Shown: positions 8,688 to 18,215, counted from the stretch's first letter. The stretch: 43,102 bases of DNA from an uncultured Eubacterium sp. (GCA_947089855.1 CAMUML010000037.1:1-43102), one strand, 5' to 3'. Translations and numbers: made by a program. Notes: generated from the letters alone by a model not told the origin.

Positions 8688-9722
8688 TTGCAAGACGTAA
8701 CACACGGTTATTTCAATCCATTTTTTTCACATATTTATATAGAGGAACGGGTGTGCGGCCATCCGCGTGCAAAAGCCATCCTTGCAAAATATCCATCTGC
8801 ACAAGTGGTTGAAATTGGCCATTATAAAGATGTTTTTTGCCGAACGAGGCAAAGCCATGCCCTGCAGCAGCGTTCACAGAGCTTAATTTTGGCGGCAAAG
8901 GAAGGGGAGCTGCTTTATAAAGGTGCTCCGGTGTGCCAGGATTTTGGGTATCCATATTTTTATTATACTTCCTGTGTAATGAACTGCGTGTATAACTGTG
9001 CTTACTGTTATTTAAAAGGCATGTACCCTTCTGCGAATATTGTAATATTTGTCAATATTGAAGATATTTTTGGCCGGGTGCAGCAAATATTAAAACGCCA
9101 TCCGTTGTACCTGTGCGTTTCTTATGATACTGACCTGGCGGCCTTGGAACCGGTGGCAGGGTATGCAAGGGAATGGAGCCGGTTTGTAGAAAACCAAGGG
9201 GGAAGATTGACAGTGGAAATACGTACAAAATGTGCAAGTAAGCATTTTTTTGCACCCAAACCCCCCGCGCATGGGGTCATCTATGCTTTTACGTTATCGC
9301 CACAGCCGGCCATAGATGCCTATGAACAATATACGCCATCCCTGCAAGAAAGGGTCCTTTGTGCAGCATGGGCTGTAAAGGCAGGATATGCGGTGCGGCT
9401 ATGTTTTGACCCTATGCTGTATATCCCAGGATGGGAATATGAGTATGGCAGGATGCTCGATATGGTGGCTTCACAGATTCCGATGGAAAAGCTGGTTGAT
9501 GCCAGTATTGGGTCGTTCCGTATCCCGCAGGACTATTTAAAAAGGATGCGCAGGCAGGAACCAGATTGTGCAGCGGTATGGTTCCCGTTCCAAAGGGATC
9601 ATGGAGTTTGCCATTATCCAGATGGTTTGATGGGCCAGATGGAAGGATATTTGTTCCGCAGGCTAAAAGAAAAGATGCCGGAAGAAAAGATTTTTTTATG
9701 GGGTCCTGGGCAACTGGTATGA
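8688..9722 (+). CDS. splB: Spore photoproduct lyase family radical SAM protein
   Basis: A 344-residue protein. SPL repairs the UV thymine dimer called spore photoproduct during germination. The radical SAM cluster motif is seen as C100-VYN-C104-AY-C107 followed by YLKG, which is the SPL-type CxxxCxxCYL. C143, in LYLCVSYDTD, lies where the hydrogen-donating cysteine of characterised SPL (Cys141 in Bacillus) is expected. The chain then shows VEIRTKCAS and FTLSPQ segments typical of SPL. The start codon is TTG, preceded by GAAAGGAAAT. The gene closes the operon that begins at 6898 and is followed by spo0A 396 bases on. Length is close to SPL (about 340). The spacing to C143 is shorter than in Bacillus, so a divergent SPL-like enzyme cannot be excluded. 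Confidence 0.85.
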   Translation: MQDVTHGYFNPFFSHIYIEERVCGHPRAKAILAKYPSAQVVEIGHYKDVFCRTRQSHALQQRSQSLILAAKEGELLYKGAPVCQDFGYPYFYYTSCVMNCVYNCAYCYLKGMYPSANIVIFVNIEDIFGRVQQILKRHPLYLCVSYDTDLAALEPVAGYAREWSRFVENQGGRLTVEIRTKCASKHFFAPKPPAHGVIYAFTLSPQPAIDAYEQYTPSLQERVLCAAWAVKAGYAVRLCFDPMLYIPGWEYEYGRMLDMVASQIPMEKLVDASIGSFRIPQDYLKRMRRQEPDCAAVWFPFQRDHGVCHYPDGLMGQMEGYLFRRLKEKMPEEKIFLWGPGQLV

Positions 9723-10118
9723 AAGATGTCATTTTAATAGTTGCCCGGCTGCATCCAGAAGGCCAGCCGAAACATCTGTATGCAGCGTGCGTGCGGTCTG
9801 TTTTGACTTCGATATGTCCGTGTCCAGGCGGCTATTGCGGCCAGAAAGCCATTTTTTTGTATCTTTCAATTTTCAAACATATTTCTTTTTTTCTTTACAA
9901 ATCCCTATTTATAAACTATTATATTAAGATGATTACTGCTGTCATGTTAAAAACATATAAAACTGGAAAATTCTTGAAAAAGACAGAGTTAGTGACAATA
10001 TTCGACATTTTTCAATGAAATCGTTTCATATGATATTGGAACGGAGGAAATTCGTCTTTTTCACAGGATGCTGTTGATTTTGTGGATTTTCTGCCGATGA
10101 TGACAGGAGGTTAAAGTC
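9723..10118 (+). other. 396-bp intergenic region upstream of spo0A
   Basis: No gene seen. A GC-rich segment ending in a T run at about 9849-9857 may weakly terminate the splB transcript, but its stem is imperfect. The second half is AT-rich and holds the spo0A promoter and a 0A box (9974-10007). The spo0A ribosome site is in GACAGGAGGTTAAAGTC just before 10119. Confidence 0.5.
9974..10007 (+). promoter_or_regulatory. Candidate spo0A promoter with overlapping 0A box
   Basis: TTGAAA (9974-9979), a 16-base spacer and CAATAT (9996-10001) give a plausible sigma-A promoter. TTCGACA at 10001-10007 is the exact reverse complement of the 0A box TGTCGAA and overlaps the downstream edge of the -10, as expected for autoregulation. 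The promoter match is moderate; the 0A box match is exact over 7 bases. Confidence 0.5.
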
Positions 10119-10916
10119 ATGACTCAATTGAATGTGGCGATTGCAGATGATAATGAAAAAATGGTACAGCTTTTAGGAGATATTGTCAAAAGCGATAAAG
10201 AACTTAATGTTGTAGGTACAGCCAAGGATGGCGTAGAAGCCTGTGAGATGATCCGGGCTAAGGAACCAGATGTAGTACTTTTGGACATTGTAATGCCGAA
10301 ACTGGATGGGTTGGGTGTATTGTCAAAAATCAATAATGACCATTCACTGAAAAAACATCCGGCATTTATTATCATCAGTGCCATCGGTCAGGAGAAAATT
10401 ACCGAGGATGCATTTAATCTGGGCGCAGATTATTATATTATGAAACCTTTTGATAACGATATGGTAGTAAATCAAATCAAGCTGATCCGTGACCGTAATA
10501 TGAAAAAGCCGAATGAACAAAAGAAGGCGAATGCATATGAAAAATATCAGGAGCCAGTAGAGCGTGACCTGGAAACCGATGTTACCAATATTATCCATGA
10601 GATTGGGGTACCGGCCCACATTAAGGGGTACCAGTATTTGCGTGTAGCGATTATGATGTCCGTAAACGATATTGAAATGCTCAATTCCATAACAAAAATC
10701 TTGTACCCAACCATTGCCAAGCAGTTCCAAACGACGCCAAGCAGGGTGGAGCGGGCAATCCGGCACGCGATTGAAGTCGCATGGTCAAGGGGAAAAATGG
10801 ATACGATTGACGAATTATTTGGCTATACGATCAACAACGGCAAAGGGAAACCGACAAATTCGGAATTTATTGCATTGATTGCAGATAAAATAAGGTTGGA
10901 ATACCGCGCGAAATAG
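10119..10916 (+). CDS. spo0A: Sporulation transcription factor Spo0A
   Basis: A 265-residue response regulator that, when phosphorylated, starts sporulation by binding 0A boxes. The receiver domain (1-125) shows D10/D11 in IADDNEK, phosphoacceptor D56 in [14 protein letters not shown], Thr/Ser-equivalent in IIISAIGQ and the conserved Lys in YIMKPFD. A linker of about 25 polar residues follows, then the Spo0A-specific DNA-binding domain (about 150-265) with [11 protein letters not shown] and the [17 protein letters not shown] recognition region, which is essentially diagnostic. Ribosome site AGGAGG is well placed. In many Clostridia and Bacilli spoIVB lies immediately upstream; here the upstream gene is splB and the downstream gene is glgA (54 bases away). 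Confidence 0.98.
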   Translation: MTQLNVAIADDNEKMVQLLGDIVKSDKELNVVGTAKDGVEACEMIRAKEPDVVLLDIVMPKLDGLGVLSKINNDHSLKKHPAFIIISAIGQEKITEDAFNLGADYYIMKPFDNDMVVNQIKLIRDRNMKKPNEQKKANAYEKYQEPVERDLETDVTNIIHEIGVPAHIKGYQYLRVAIMMSVNDIEMLNSITKILYPTIAKQFQTTPSRVERAIRHAIEVAWSRGKMDTIDELFGYTINNGKGKPTNSEFIALIADKIRLEYRAK

Positions 10917-10970
10917 AGTATAATGTCTTTACAGGCAGTAAATGCCATTATACGTTCCGGAGGTTTTTCA

Positions 10971-12437
10971 ATGAAAAAAGTGTTATTTGTAACATCGGAA
11001 GCGGTGCCTTTTATTAAAACAGGGGGGCTTGCAGATGTAGCCGGTTCCCTGCCGCGCTATTTTGACAAAGCAAAATATGATGTGCGCATTATCCTGCCGA
11101 AATACGTCTGCATGGATGACAGTTTAAAAACACAGATGCGGTTTGATTGCCGGTTTTATGTCAATTTAAGCTGGCGCAGCCAATATGCAGGCGTACTGGA
11201 GTCAAAGGCAGACGGGATTACGTATTATTTTATCGACAATGAATATTATTTTGCCGGGCCGAAGCCCTACAACAATATATACGAAGATGTTGAGAAGTTT
11301 GCTTATTTTTCAAAAGCGGTGCTGGAAGCCCTGCCCAAGATTGGCTTTTGCCCGGATATTATTCATTGCCATGACTGGCAGACTGGGCTGATACCAGTGT
11401 ATTTAAAAAATGAATACGTTAAGGATGCTTTTTACCAGAATATAAAAACGGTCTTTACGATCCATAACCTCCAATTCCAAGGGCGCTGGATTATGCAGGC
11501 TGTCAAGGATATTACTGGGCTGCCAGAGTATTTATTTACGTCGGATAAGCTGGAATCCTATGGGGAAGCAAATTATTTAAAGGGCGGTGTCGTGTATTCT
11601 GATATAATCACAACAGTCAGCAAAACTTATGCCTATGAGATTACAACGCCAGGCAGCGGGGAAGGATTGGATGGCCTGATGAATGCCAGGCGGCAGGATT
11701 TATATGGTATTGTCAATGGGATTGATGATACAGAATACAATCCGAATACGGACCCGTTCCTTGCTTTTCCATTTGGACAGGCAGATATGGTATCACAGAA
11801 ATGTAAAAATAAACTGCATTTACAGCACCAGCTTGGATTTGAGGAAGATGCAGATACCATGATGATCGGTATGGTATCACGGATGACAAACCAAAAGGGC
11901 TTTGATCTGGTGGAAGCGGTGCTGGATGAACTGCTTGCAGAGGCACGTATCCAAATTGTAGTGTTAGGGACTGGCCAGGCGAATTTTGAAAATATGTTCC
12001 GGCATTTTTCTTGGAAATACGAAGACAAATTATCAGCAAATATTTTCTATTCAGAAGAGCTGGCGCATCAGATTTATGCTTCCTGCGATGCGTTCCTGAT
12101 GCCGTCGCTGTTTGAGCCGTGTGGGTTGAGCCAGCTGATCAGTATGCGTTATGGTACGGTTCCGATTGTGCGTGAAACGGGAGGGCTAAAAGATACGGTA
12201 GAAGCATATAACCGTTATGACCAGACAGGGACAGGCTTTAGCTTTTGTAATTACAATGCAAAGGAGATGCTGTCGACCTTGTACTATGCAATGGATATTT
12301 ATTATAATTGCAGGCAGGACTGGAATGCTATCGCGGCCAGAGGGATGCAGTGTGATTTCTCATGGAGCCGTTCCGCTGGTGCATATGAGAAAATTTATGA
12401 CAGTTTCTTTGAAAGCAGCGCATCCGAAAAACAGTAA
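10971..12437 (+). CDS. glgA: Glycogen synthase (ADP-glucose, GT5)
   Basis: A 488-residue glycosyltransferase that extends alpha-1,4-glucan from ADP-glucose in the cytosol. The family's N-terminal KTGGLADVAGSLP block (nucleotide-sugar binding) is at about residues 15-27, and IHCHDWQTGLIPVYL, GIDDTEYNPNTDPF and the C-terminal MPSLFEPCGLSQLISMRYGT with ETGGLKDTV are all present. An upstream in-frame ATG at 10923 exists, but the ATG at 10971 has CCGGAGG 7 bases ahead and gives the normal GlgA N-terminus MKKVLFVTSEAVPF, so I chose it. It follows spo0A by 54 bases without a terminator, so cotranscription is likely. No other glg gene is in the window. Confidence 0.97.
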   Translation: MKKVLFVTSEAVPFIKTGGLADVAGSLPRYFDKAKYDVRIILPKYVCMDDSLKTQMRFDCRFYVNLSWRSQYAGVLESKADGITYYFIDNEYYFAGPKPYNNIYEDVEKFAYFSKAVLEALPKIGFCPDIIHCHDWQTGLIPVYLKNEYVKDAFYQNIKTVFTIHNLQFQGRWIMQAVKDITGLPEYLFTSDKLESYGEANYLKGGVVYSDIITTVSKTYAYEITTPGSGEGLDGLMNARRQDLYGIVNGIDDTEYNPNTDPFLAFPFGQADMVSQKCKNKLHLQHQLGFEEDADTMMIGMVSRMTNQKGFDLVEAVLDELLAEARIQIVVLGTGQANFENMFRHFSWKYEDKLSANIFYSEELAHQIYASCDAFLMPSLFEPCGLSQLISMRYGTVPIVRETGGLKDTVEAYNRYDQTGTGFSFCNYNAKEMLSTLYYAMDIYYNCRQDWNAIAARGMQCDFSWSRSAGAYEKIYDSFFESSASEKQ

Positions 12438-12476
12438 CCTATATATTCGGTGATTGAATACTACACAATAAACCCG

Positions 12477-12530
12477 ATAAACGGCGGGCCAGAAATAAAG
12501 GATATTGCGCTGAAACTTTACGCCGTTTAT
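12477..12530. repeat. Inverted repeat between convergent glgA and DUF5688 gene, possible terminator
   Basis: ATAAACGGCG (12477-12486) pairs exactly with CGCCGTTTAT (12521-12530) across a 34-base loop. There is no clear T run on either strand, so termination is uncertain. It may instead protect transcript ends. Confidence 0.4.
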
Positions 12531-12548
12531 ATAGATCTACGGCAAATG

Positions 12549-13445
12549 CTAAGTTTGTCCGCCGCAAATGCGTAGTGCCTGGCCAGCCCGGGAATAACAG
12601 TAAACATGGCTGCTTAAGATTTCATCGGCTGCCAGTTCCGTCTGATTGACCTGGCTAACCAGGCTGGCAAGCTTATCCGGCTGGCAGCAGCTGGAAACAG
12701 GCAGCAAGATGACTTCATGGATACTGCTTGGCAGCAGGAAAAGGTCAGATTGCAAATATGCGGAAATATTGCTTAAAAGGCCGGGGTAGAGTATACAGCC
12801 AGCTCCATACAGCCGGCTGGTATTGGTCAATACGTACATGGGGCAGGCAGTATCCGGCGGGCTGCTATATGCCGTCAAGGTATCCGAAAGTATAGCAGAC
12901 ATTGGGGTTAGCTCATAAGGGAGCAGCAGCGGCGTTGTCAGGCACGTAAGTTCATATAGGTCATCCGCGGTGGCCTCCCACGTATCCAGGTGGCCCGAAT
13001 GGATAAGGATTGTTGCACTGTTTTTGCCGGAAATATCTAGCAGGCAGAAAAAGACAACCGCAAGGTCAAGATAACGGATATAAGGGACTGTCTGGAGCAG
13101 TTCCTTATTTTTTTCATAATTTACCAGGCGGTAGGCAAGACGCTTCCTTACCTGTTTATAATCATAAAAAAAGTCAATATTGACCGGTTCCTCGGATTTA
13201 TTATGTTCATAAGTAAGCAGGATGTCCTGGCAGATTGCTTCGAAACTAGGAAAATAATGCCGTTTTTCATAATAATAATCCAGCAAAATAGTTGGGGAAA
13301 CGTTGCTCTTGCTGCTGGAAATCGTCAGCCCATCCAGGACAAGCCCGTTATTTTTACAAATTTTCTGCAAACAGACACTTGTCCCAGCAGGCAAAGCATC
13401 TTTGAGGTGCTGGTAAACCGTCATTTTAAAGTCTTCATAAGTCAT
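12549..13445 (-). CDS. DUF5688 family protein
   Basis: A 298-residue protein with no signal peptide or membrane segment. Its opening, a short helix (MTYEDFKMTVYQHLKDAL), then a block resembling NGLVLDGLTI followed by NVSPTILLDYYYE, then SFEAICQDILLTYE, is the recurrent N-terminal pattern of the DUF5688 proteins common in Lachnospiraceae. Function is unknown. Relatives often occur in several copies per genome. A strong GGAGGAATACT site precedes the ATG. It is transcribed toward glgA and lies downstream of the polyamine operon on the same strand, but with a 361-base gap. Confidence 0.65.
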   Translation of the reverse strand: MTYEDFKMTVYQHLKDALPAGTSVCLQKICKNNGLVLDGLTISSSKSNVSPTILLDYYYEKRHYFPSFEAICQDILLTYEHNKSEEPVNIDFFYDYKQVRKRLAYRLVNYEKNKELLQTVPYIRYLDLAVVFFCLLDISGKNSATILIHSGHLDTWEATADDLYELTCLTTPLLLPYELTPMSAILSDTLTAYSSPPDTACPMYVLTNTSRLYGAGCILYPGLLSNISAYLQSDLFLLPSSIHEVILLPVSSCCQPDKLASLVSQVNQTELAADEILSSHVYCYSRAGQALRICGGQT

Positions 13446-13806
13446 AGTATTCCTCCATAATATAAACTATATGGGAAATGAAGAAAAAACGGATGCCATA
13501 AGGCAGTTTTCAGGGCAAGCCCGATAGAAAAGGATATACTCTGTAATAAGAAAATGCATGCAGAAGTGCGGTATTGAAATCTGCTTGAAGCTAATGTAAC
13601 ATGTTTTGTAAAATAATGCAAGGGTTTTTGCAAAGAAAATCAGAATAAACCATAATTGGTATTACCTTCCGCCATGGCGTGGAGGTCGGCACAAAGATTT
13701 GAAGGCAGCAGCAGACAGGATAACCGAAAATCTCCGGAACCTGCCCGCTGTATTTGTGTATGGAAATATAGTATGATGCTGGGGTCAAAAGTCCTACCCA
13801 AATCCC
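13446..13806. other. 361-bp intergenic region with a GC-rich unexplained block
   Basis: No gene called. The part next to 13446 is AT-rich and carries the DUF5688 promoter region (for example TTGCAT on the minus strand near 13621). The stretch from about 13655 to 13800 is richer in GC and open in several frames at once, but lacks ribosome sites and recognisable protein content. It sits at the 3' end of the potD transcript. It could be a repeat or RNA known from related genomes; a search would decide. Confidence 0.4.
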
Positions 13807-14859
13807 TTAATAGGACTTTAACGCTTCCCACAATTCCGTATAGTAATTGGTCGTAATCTCATCCAGCGGCTGGAAAAACTCACAGTTATCCAGCGTCTTG
13901 GTACTAGGGAAAATCGTTTCGTCGTTTTGGACCTTTGGATCTAACTGGTCAAATACAGCTTTATTTGGCGTAGCATAATAAACATATTCAAAATTAGCCA
14001 TCCCGACGTCTGAGCGGCATAAATAGTTTAAAAACAGTTCTGCATTTTTTTTGTTTTGGCAGGTTTTCGGGATAAACCAGGCATCCACCCACATATTGGA
14101 GCCTTCCTTTGGTACGGAAAATGCAAGGTCGCTGTTCATCGTTTGTGCATAGGCGGCTTCACCGGAGTAGACTTCTGCAAGCGCAGCGTTGCCAACCGCC
14201 ATAAGGTCTGCGGTTTCATCGGTCAGGTAAGCCTGCACAAGCGGCTTTTGGGCCAGCAGCAAGTCAAGGGAACGGTCTAGAATATCCATATCGGTTGTAT
14301 TGCAGGAAGCGCCTAATAATTTTTGGGCGACCATATACGTATCGCGCACGCTGTTTTCCATAATGATCTGCCCGCTGTAGGTGTCGTCCCACAGGATATT
14401 CCAGGTGTCTGCCTTGGTAGGGTCTACTTGTTTGGTATCGTATAAAATGCCGACAGTACCAAAGAAATATGGGAGGGTATAACAGTTCTGGCGGTCGAAG
14501 TTTTTGCAGTAATTGATATAGACCGGGTCAATATTGGAGTATTCTGGTATATTGTTGAAATCTATTTCCAGTGTTTCCTTTTCCTGGATCAGTTTTTGGA
14601 TAATATAATCGGAAGTACATACAACATCGTAGTGGATCGAACCTGCTTTGTATTTTGCATACATCTCTTCCGGGCTTTCGTATTCTTCGTATTTGACGGT
14701 TATACCAGTTTCTTCTTCGAAGCGGTCGATCATATCCGGATCAAAATATTTTCCGTAATTTAGTACTACGACGGAATTTGGGTCATTGCCAGTGCCGCAT
14801 CCTGCTGCCAGGCATACGGCAAACAGGAAAAGAAACAGTGCAGCAGTCCATTTTTTCAT
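13807..14859 (-). CDS. potD: Spermidine/putrescine ABC transporter substrate-binding lipoprotein
   Basis: A 350-residue extracellular lipoprotein with a signal peptide ending in the lipobox LAAGC (Cys21). The mature part begins VVVLNYGKYFDPDMIDRFEEETGI, the PotD/PotF opening, and contains the polyamine-pocket region PYFFGTVGILYDT and NILWDDTYSGQIIMENSVRDT. The late WVDAWFIPKTCQNK segment carries the Asp/Trp typical of polyamine binding. It is the last gene of the xre-potABCD set, 17 bases after potC, with GGAGG 8 bases before the ATG. Confidence 0.93.
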   Translation of the reverse strand: MKKWTAALFLFLFAVCLAAGCGTGNDPNSVVVLNYGKYFDPDMIDRFEEETGITVKYEEYESPEEMYAKYKAGSIHYDVVCTSDYIIQKLIQEKETLEIDFNNIPEYSNIDPVYINYCKNFDRQNCYTLPYFFGTVGILYDTKQVDPTKADTWNILWDDTYSGQIIMENSVRDTYMVAQKLLGASCNTTDMDILDRSLDLLLAQKPLVQAYLTDETADLMAVGNAALAEVYSGEAAYAQTMNSDLAFSVPKEGSNMWVDAWFIPKTCQNKKNAELFLNYLCRSDVGMANFEYVYYATPNKAVFDQLDPKVQNDETIFPSTKTLDNCEFFQPLDEITTNYYTELWEALKSY

Positions 14860-14876
14860 GGCAGGGGCCTCCTTTC

Positions 14877-15671
14877 TTATACGTGTTCCGAGTGTTCCGC
14901 CTGTTTGACGGCACGGCTGGATTTCATGTTCATTAAAAGCAGCAGTGCGAATGCCATAAGGAATAGGATGGTGGATAGGGCATACATTTCCGGCATAATA
15001 CCTTTGCGCAGTTCGGTATAGATCATAGTCGATAGGGTATTGACACCGGCGCCCTTGGTAAAATACGTAATGCTGAAATCATCCAGCGACATGGTAACGG
15101 CCATTAAAAAACCGGATAGTACGCCGGAGCTGATTTCTGGCCATACAATTTTGAAAAAGGCGTACAGCGGTTTTGCGCCAAGGTCAAGGGCGGCCTCGTA
15201 AGTGGAGCGGCTGGTTTGGTTTAGCTTTGGCATCACATTTAATATCACATAAGGGATATTGAATGTGACATGGGAAATCAATACCGTATGGAACCCTAAA
15301 CTAGTAAAACGTACAAATAGCAGCATCATAGAAATTCCAGTTACTATATCTGCATTTAATAATGGGATATTTGTTGCGCCCAACATAATAGCGCGGCTGT
15401 TTTTGCGCATCGAGTGGATGCCGATGGCTGCCATTGTGCCAAGCAGGGTCGCTAGGATAGATGCCGTCAGTGTCAATATTAGGGTAGTTTTGAATGCGTC
15501 CATAATCATGCTGCTGGTAAACAGTTCCTGGTACCAGCGCAAAGTAAAGCCGCCCCAGATAACCCTGGATTTTGAGTTGTTAAAGGACAGCACGATTAAG
15601 ACTACAATAGGAAGATATAGGAATAAAAAAATTAGGATTAAATAAAAACGCTCAACACCCTTTTTTATCAT
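14877..15671 (-). CDS. potC: Spermidine/putrescine ABC transporter permease PotC
   Basis: A 264-residue inner-membrane permease with about six hydrophobic segments. The family opening FYLILIFLFLYLPIVVLIVLSFN is seen, and the ABC permease EAA loop is at about residues 168-190 (YEAALDLGAKPLYAFFKIVWPE). SMSLDDFSITYFTKG-like text near 205-220 is typical of PotC. It pairs with PotB to form the channel. It starts 45 bases after potB ends; the start has GAGGTAATG upstream. Confidence 0.93.
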   Translation of the reverse strand: MIKKGVERFYLILIFLFLYLPIVVLIVLSFNNSKSRVIWGGFTLRWYQELFTSSMIMDAFKTTLILTLTASILATLLGTMAAIGIHSMRKNSRAIMLGATNIPLLNADIVTGISMMLLFVRFTSLGFHTVLISHVTFNIPYVILNVMPKLNQTSRSTYEAALDLGAKPLYAFFKIVWPEISSGVLSGFLMAVTMSLDDFSITYFTKGAGVNTLSTMIYTELRKGIMPEMYALSTILFLMAFALLLLMNMKSSRAVKQAEHSEHV

Positions 15672-15716
15672 ATTACATTACCTCAGTATTCATGATGATG
15701 GCTGGGGTGGGGCAGG

Positions 15717-16541
15717 CTACCATACGGCCGCCCCGCCTGCATCGCTGGAATGTTTGTTCATCAGCGCCATGCTTGCTATGACAAATACCATAAGGACCAG
15801 CGATAGCCCGGCTCCTAAGTTCCAGTTAAAAAACTGCATAAAATCAGCTTCAATAATATTTCCGATCAGCAGCACTTTGCCGCCGCCTAACAGGTTAGAA
15901 ATTACAAACGATGTAAGGGCGGGAACGAATACCATGATAATGCCGCTCATAACCCCGGAAAGGGTCAACGGAAAAATAATCCGGGTAAAAATAACATGGT
16001 TTTTTGCGCCCAAATCTTGCGCGGCTTCGATAACGTCCTGGCCGATCCTAGCCATAGAGTTGTAAATTGGAAGGATCATATAGGGCAGGAAATCGTATAC
16101 CATACCAAATACCACAGCAGTCGGCGTATTTAAGATCTGGATATTTGGCAGGTGTAAAAAATCCAAAACGGCATTGATGATCCCATTGTTGGATAGCAGC
16201 AGCTGCCATGCCAGGATGCGGAGCATAAAATTCATCCACATCGGCAGTACAAATAGGAAGACAACAAAGCTTTGCCGCTTTAAGTGCAGTTTGGCCAAAA
16301 TCATAGCCAGCGGGTAGGAAAGCAGCAGGCAAATGGCGGTACACTGCAATGCGATTTTCACGGAAAGCCATAGCGCCTTTAAATGGACTTTGTGGAATAT
16401 GGATATAATATTTGCCATTGTAAAGCTGCCTGCGGAGTTTGTAAAGGCATAATAAACGATTAGTAAAAGCGGCAGAAGGATAAAGCCTGCCATCCATATT
16501 AGGTATGGGCCTGCCAGCAGCTGTTTTTTTAATTTAAGCAT
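15717..16541 (-). CDS. potB: Spermidine/putrescine ABC transporter permease PotB
   Basis: A 274-residue permease. It opens with a hydrophobic segment, [23 protein letters not shown], and has [16 protein letters not shown] and [17 protein letters not shown], standard PotB blocks, followed by the EAA loop [21 protein letters not shown]. The coding region overlaps the end of potA by 8 bases (ATGCTTAA), so translation is probably coupled. Confidence 0.93.
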   Translation of the reverse strand: MLKLKKQLLAGPYLIWMAGFILLPLLLIVYYAFTNSAGSFTMANIISIFHKVHLKALWLSVKIALQCTAICLLLSYPLAMILAKLHLKRQSFVVFLFVLPMWMNFMLRILAWQLLLSNNGIINAVLDFLHLPNIQILNTPTAVVFGMVYDFLPYMILPIYNSMARIGQDVIEAAQDLGAKNHVIFTRIIFPLTLSGVMSGIIMVFVPALTSFVISNLLGGGKVLLIGNIIEADFMQFFNWNLGAGLSLVLMVFVIASMALMNKHSSDAGGAAVW

Positions 16542-17607
16542 CCAGTTCCACCATCCTTTCGTCGCTTGATTCCGGTTTATTCATAATCTGGATATTAAAC
16601 GGAATGACACGCAGGCCGACATGTTTGCCAGGTTCGTGGTATTCGGTCGTATGGATCAGCCATTCATATCCGTCTGCGACTACTTCAATTTCATAATGCA
16701 CGCCTTTAAAGATGACGGAAGTAATGACGCCTTGGAAAAACCCGTCAGCAACATCCGTGATCAATAGGTCTTCCGGCCGGATAACGACATCTACCGGCTG
16801 GTTGGTGCCAAACCCGGTATCTACGCATTCCAGTGCCACATCTGATACTTTTACCAGTTTATCATGGATCATAAGGCCGTCGATAATATTGCTGTCGCCG
16901 ATAAAATCTGCAACAAAGGCGTTGACGGGTTCATTGTAAATATCTTCCGGCGTGCCGATCTGCTGGATATAGCCTTGGTTCATAACGACGATCGTATCAG
17001 ACATTGTAAGCGCCTCTTCCTGGTCATGCGTAACATAGATAAATGTAATGCCGAGTTCATTTTTTAGGCGGATTAGCTCATATTGCATATCCTGGCGCAT
17101 TTTCAAATCCAGAGCCCCAAGTGGTTCGTCAAGGAGGAGCACTTTTGGCTCATTGACGATCGCCCGCGCGATCGCGATGCGCTGCTGCTGCCCACCGCTT
17201 AAGGAGTCAACGCTGCGCTGTTCAAATCCTTCCAAATTTACAAGCTTTAATGCATATTTAATTTTATCTTCAATATAGCTTTTGCTTTTTTTATTGATTT
17301 TTAACCCAAATGCGATGTTTTCCGCAATGGACATATGGTTAAATAAGGCGTATTTTTGAAATACTGTGTTGAGCTTTCGTTCGTTTGGCGCAAGTGCGGT
17401 TATATCTGCCCCGTCAAAAATGATCCGGCCTTCATCTGGCGTTTCAAAACCGCCAATCAGCCGTAATGTTGTTGTTTTACCGCAGCCGGATGGGCCAAGC
17501 AGGGTAACAAACTCGTTTTCGTGGATGGTAAGGTCAAGGTCATCCAAGATTACGGTTCCGTTGTAAGATTTTGTAATATGTTCCAACTTTATCAGTTCTT
17601 TTTCCAT
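16534..17607 (-). CDS. potA: Spermidine/putrescine ABC transporter ATPase PotA
   Basis: A 357-residue ATPase. Walker [10 protein letters not shown] is at about residues 38-46, Q-loop in [12 protein letters not shown], signature LSGGQQQR, Walker [13 protein letters not shown], switch THDQEEALT, and a TOBE domain ending in a HEVP-like C-terminus. It is the first transporter gene of the operon, 30 bases after the regulator, with GGAGG 8 bases before the ATG. Confidence 0.95.
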   Translation of the reverse strand: MEKELIKLEHITKSYNGTVILDDLDLTIHENEFVTLLGPSGCGKTTTLRLIGGFETPDEGRIIFDGADITALAPNERKLNTVFQKYALFNHMSIAENIAFGLKINKKSKSYIEDKIKYALKLVNLEGFEQRSVDSLSGGQQQRIAIARAIVNEPKVLLLDEPLGALDLKMRQDMQYELIRLKNELGITFIYVTHDQEEALTMSDTIVVMNQGYIQQIGTPEDIYNEPVNAFVADFIGDSNIIDGLMIHDKLVKVSDVALECVDTGFGTNQPVDVVIRPEDLLITDVADGFFQGVITSVIFKGVHYEIEVVADGYEWLIHTTEYHEPGKHVGLRVIPFNIQIMNKPESSDERMVELDA

Positions 17608-17637
17608 ATTTAGGGCCTCCAGGGTGTTGGCGGATAA

Positions 17638-18174
17638 TTAAAAGCAGGGTGGGTTGCTGATCCAGATTACTTTTGCTTCTGTTTTGTATGCTTCGATATA
17701 GTGTTTTTTGCCTGCGGTAAAATAAAAGGATTCGCCAGAGTGGACAATATAAGTCCTTGTACCGTAGTGCAGGCGGATGCTTCCGCTTAATACATAGCCA
17801 AATTCTTCGCTTTCTACTGGCGGGAGCGTTTCGGATTTTCCACCGGGGGCTAAGGTTACAAGGACCGGTTCCATAGCATTTTTTTGTGCGTTTGGGATCA
17901 GCCATTCCACGGTGCAGCTCCTTTTTTTATAATTTTTTTCAAAATAATCCTCTGGGGAAAACACAATCTGCTCTGGTTCGTCATCCGTAAAAAATTCAGC
18001 CGGCGTCGTTCCGAGGCATTGGATAATATCCAGCAGCGTCCCAATGGATGGGGTGGTCAGGTTGCGTTCCAGCTGCGAAATAAACCCTTTGGATAATTCG
18101 GAACGGTCAGCCAGCTCCTGCTGTGTCAGCCCATATTGGATACGCAGTTCTTTCATACGGTGGCCGATGTCCAT
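17638..18174 (-). CDS. XRE-family regulator with cupin domain (likely polyamine-responsive)
   Basis: A 178-residue protein with an N-terminal XRE helix-turn-helix (about 5-62: GLTQQELADRSELSKGFIS then QLERNLTTPSIGTL) and a C-terminal cupin_2 barrel (about 105-172, LPPVESEEFGYVLSGSI). This architecture matches PuuR-type regulators, which sense putrescine or spermidine. It is the first gene of the potABCD operon, so it is probably an autoregulator of polyamine uptake; the ligand is inferred from context. The start has AGGAGG 6 bases upstream. Confidence 0.9.
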   Translation of the reverse strand: MDIGHRMKELRIQYGLTQQELADRSELSKGFISQLERNLTTPSIGTLLDIIQCLGTTPAEFFTDDEPEQIVFSPEDYFEKNYKKRSCTVEWLIPNAQKNAMEPVLVTLAPGGKSETLPPVESEEFGYVLSGSIRLHYGTRTYIVHSGESFYFTAGKKHYIEAYKTEAKVIWISNPPCF

Positions 18175-18215
18175 AGGCTGCCTCCTGTTTTAGTAATGAT
18201 AATAATGAATTTTGA

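Noticed and set aside
13591-13856. Three short frames overlapping the GC-rich block
   Set aside because: All three frames overlap each other in both directions with no start signals, so none can be preferred.
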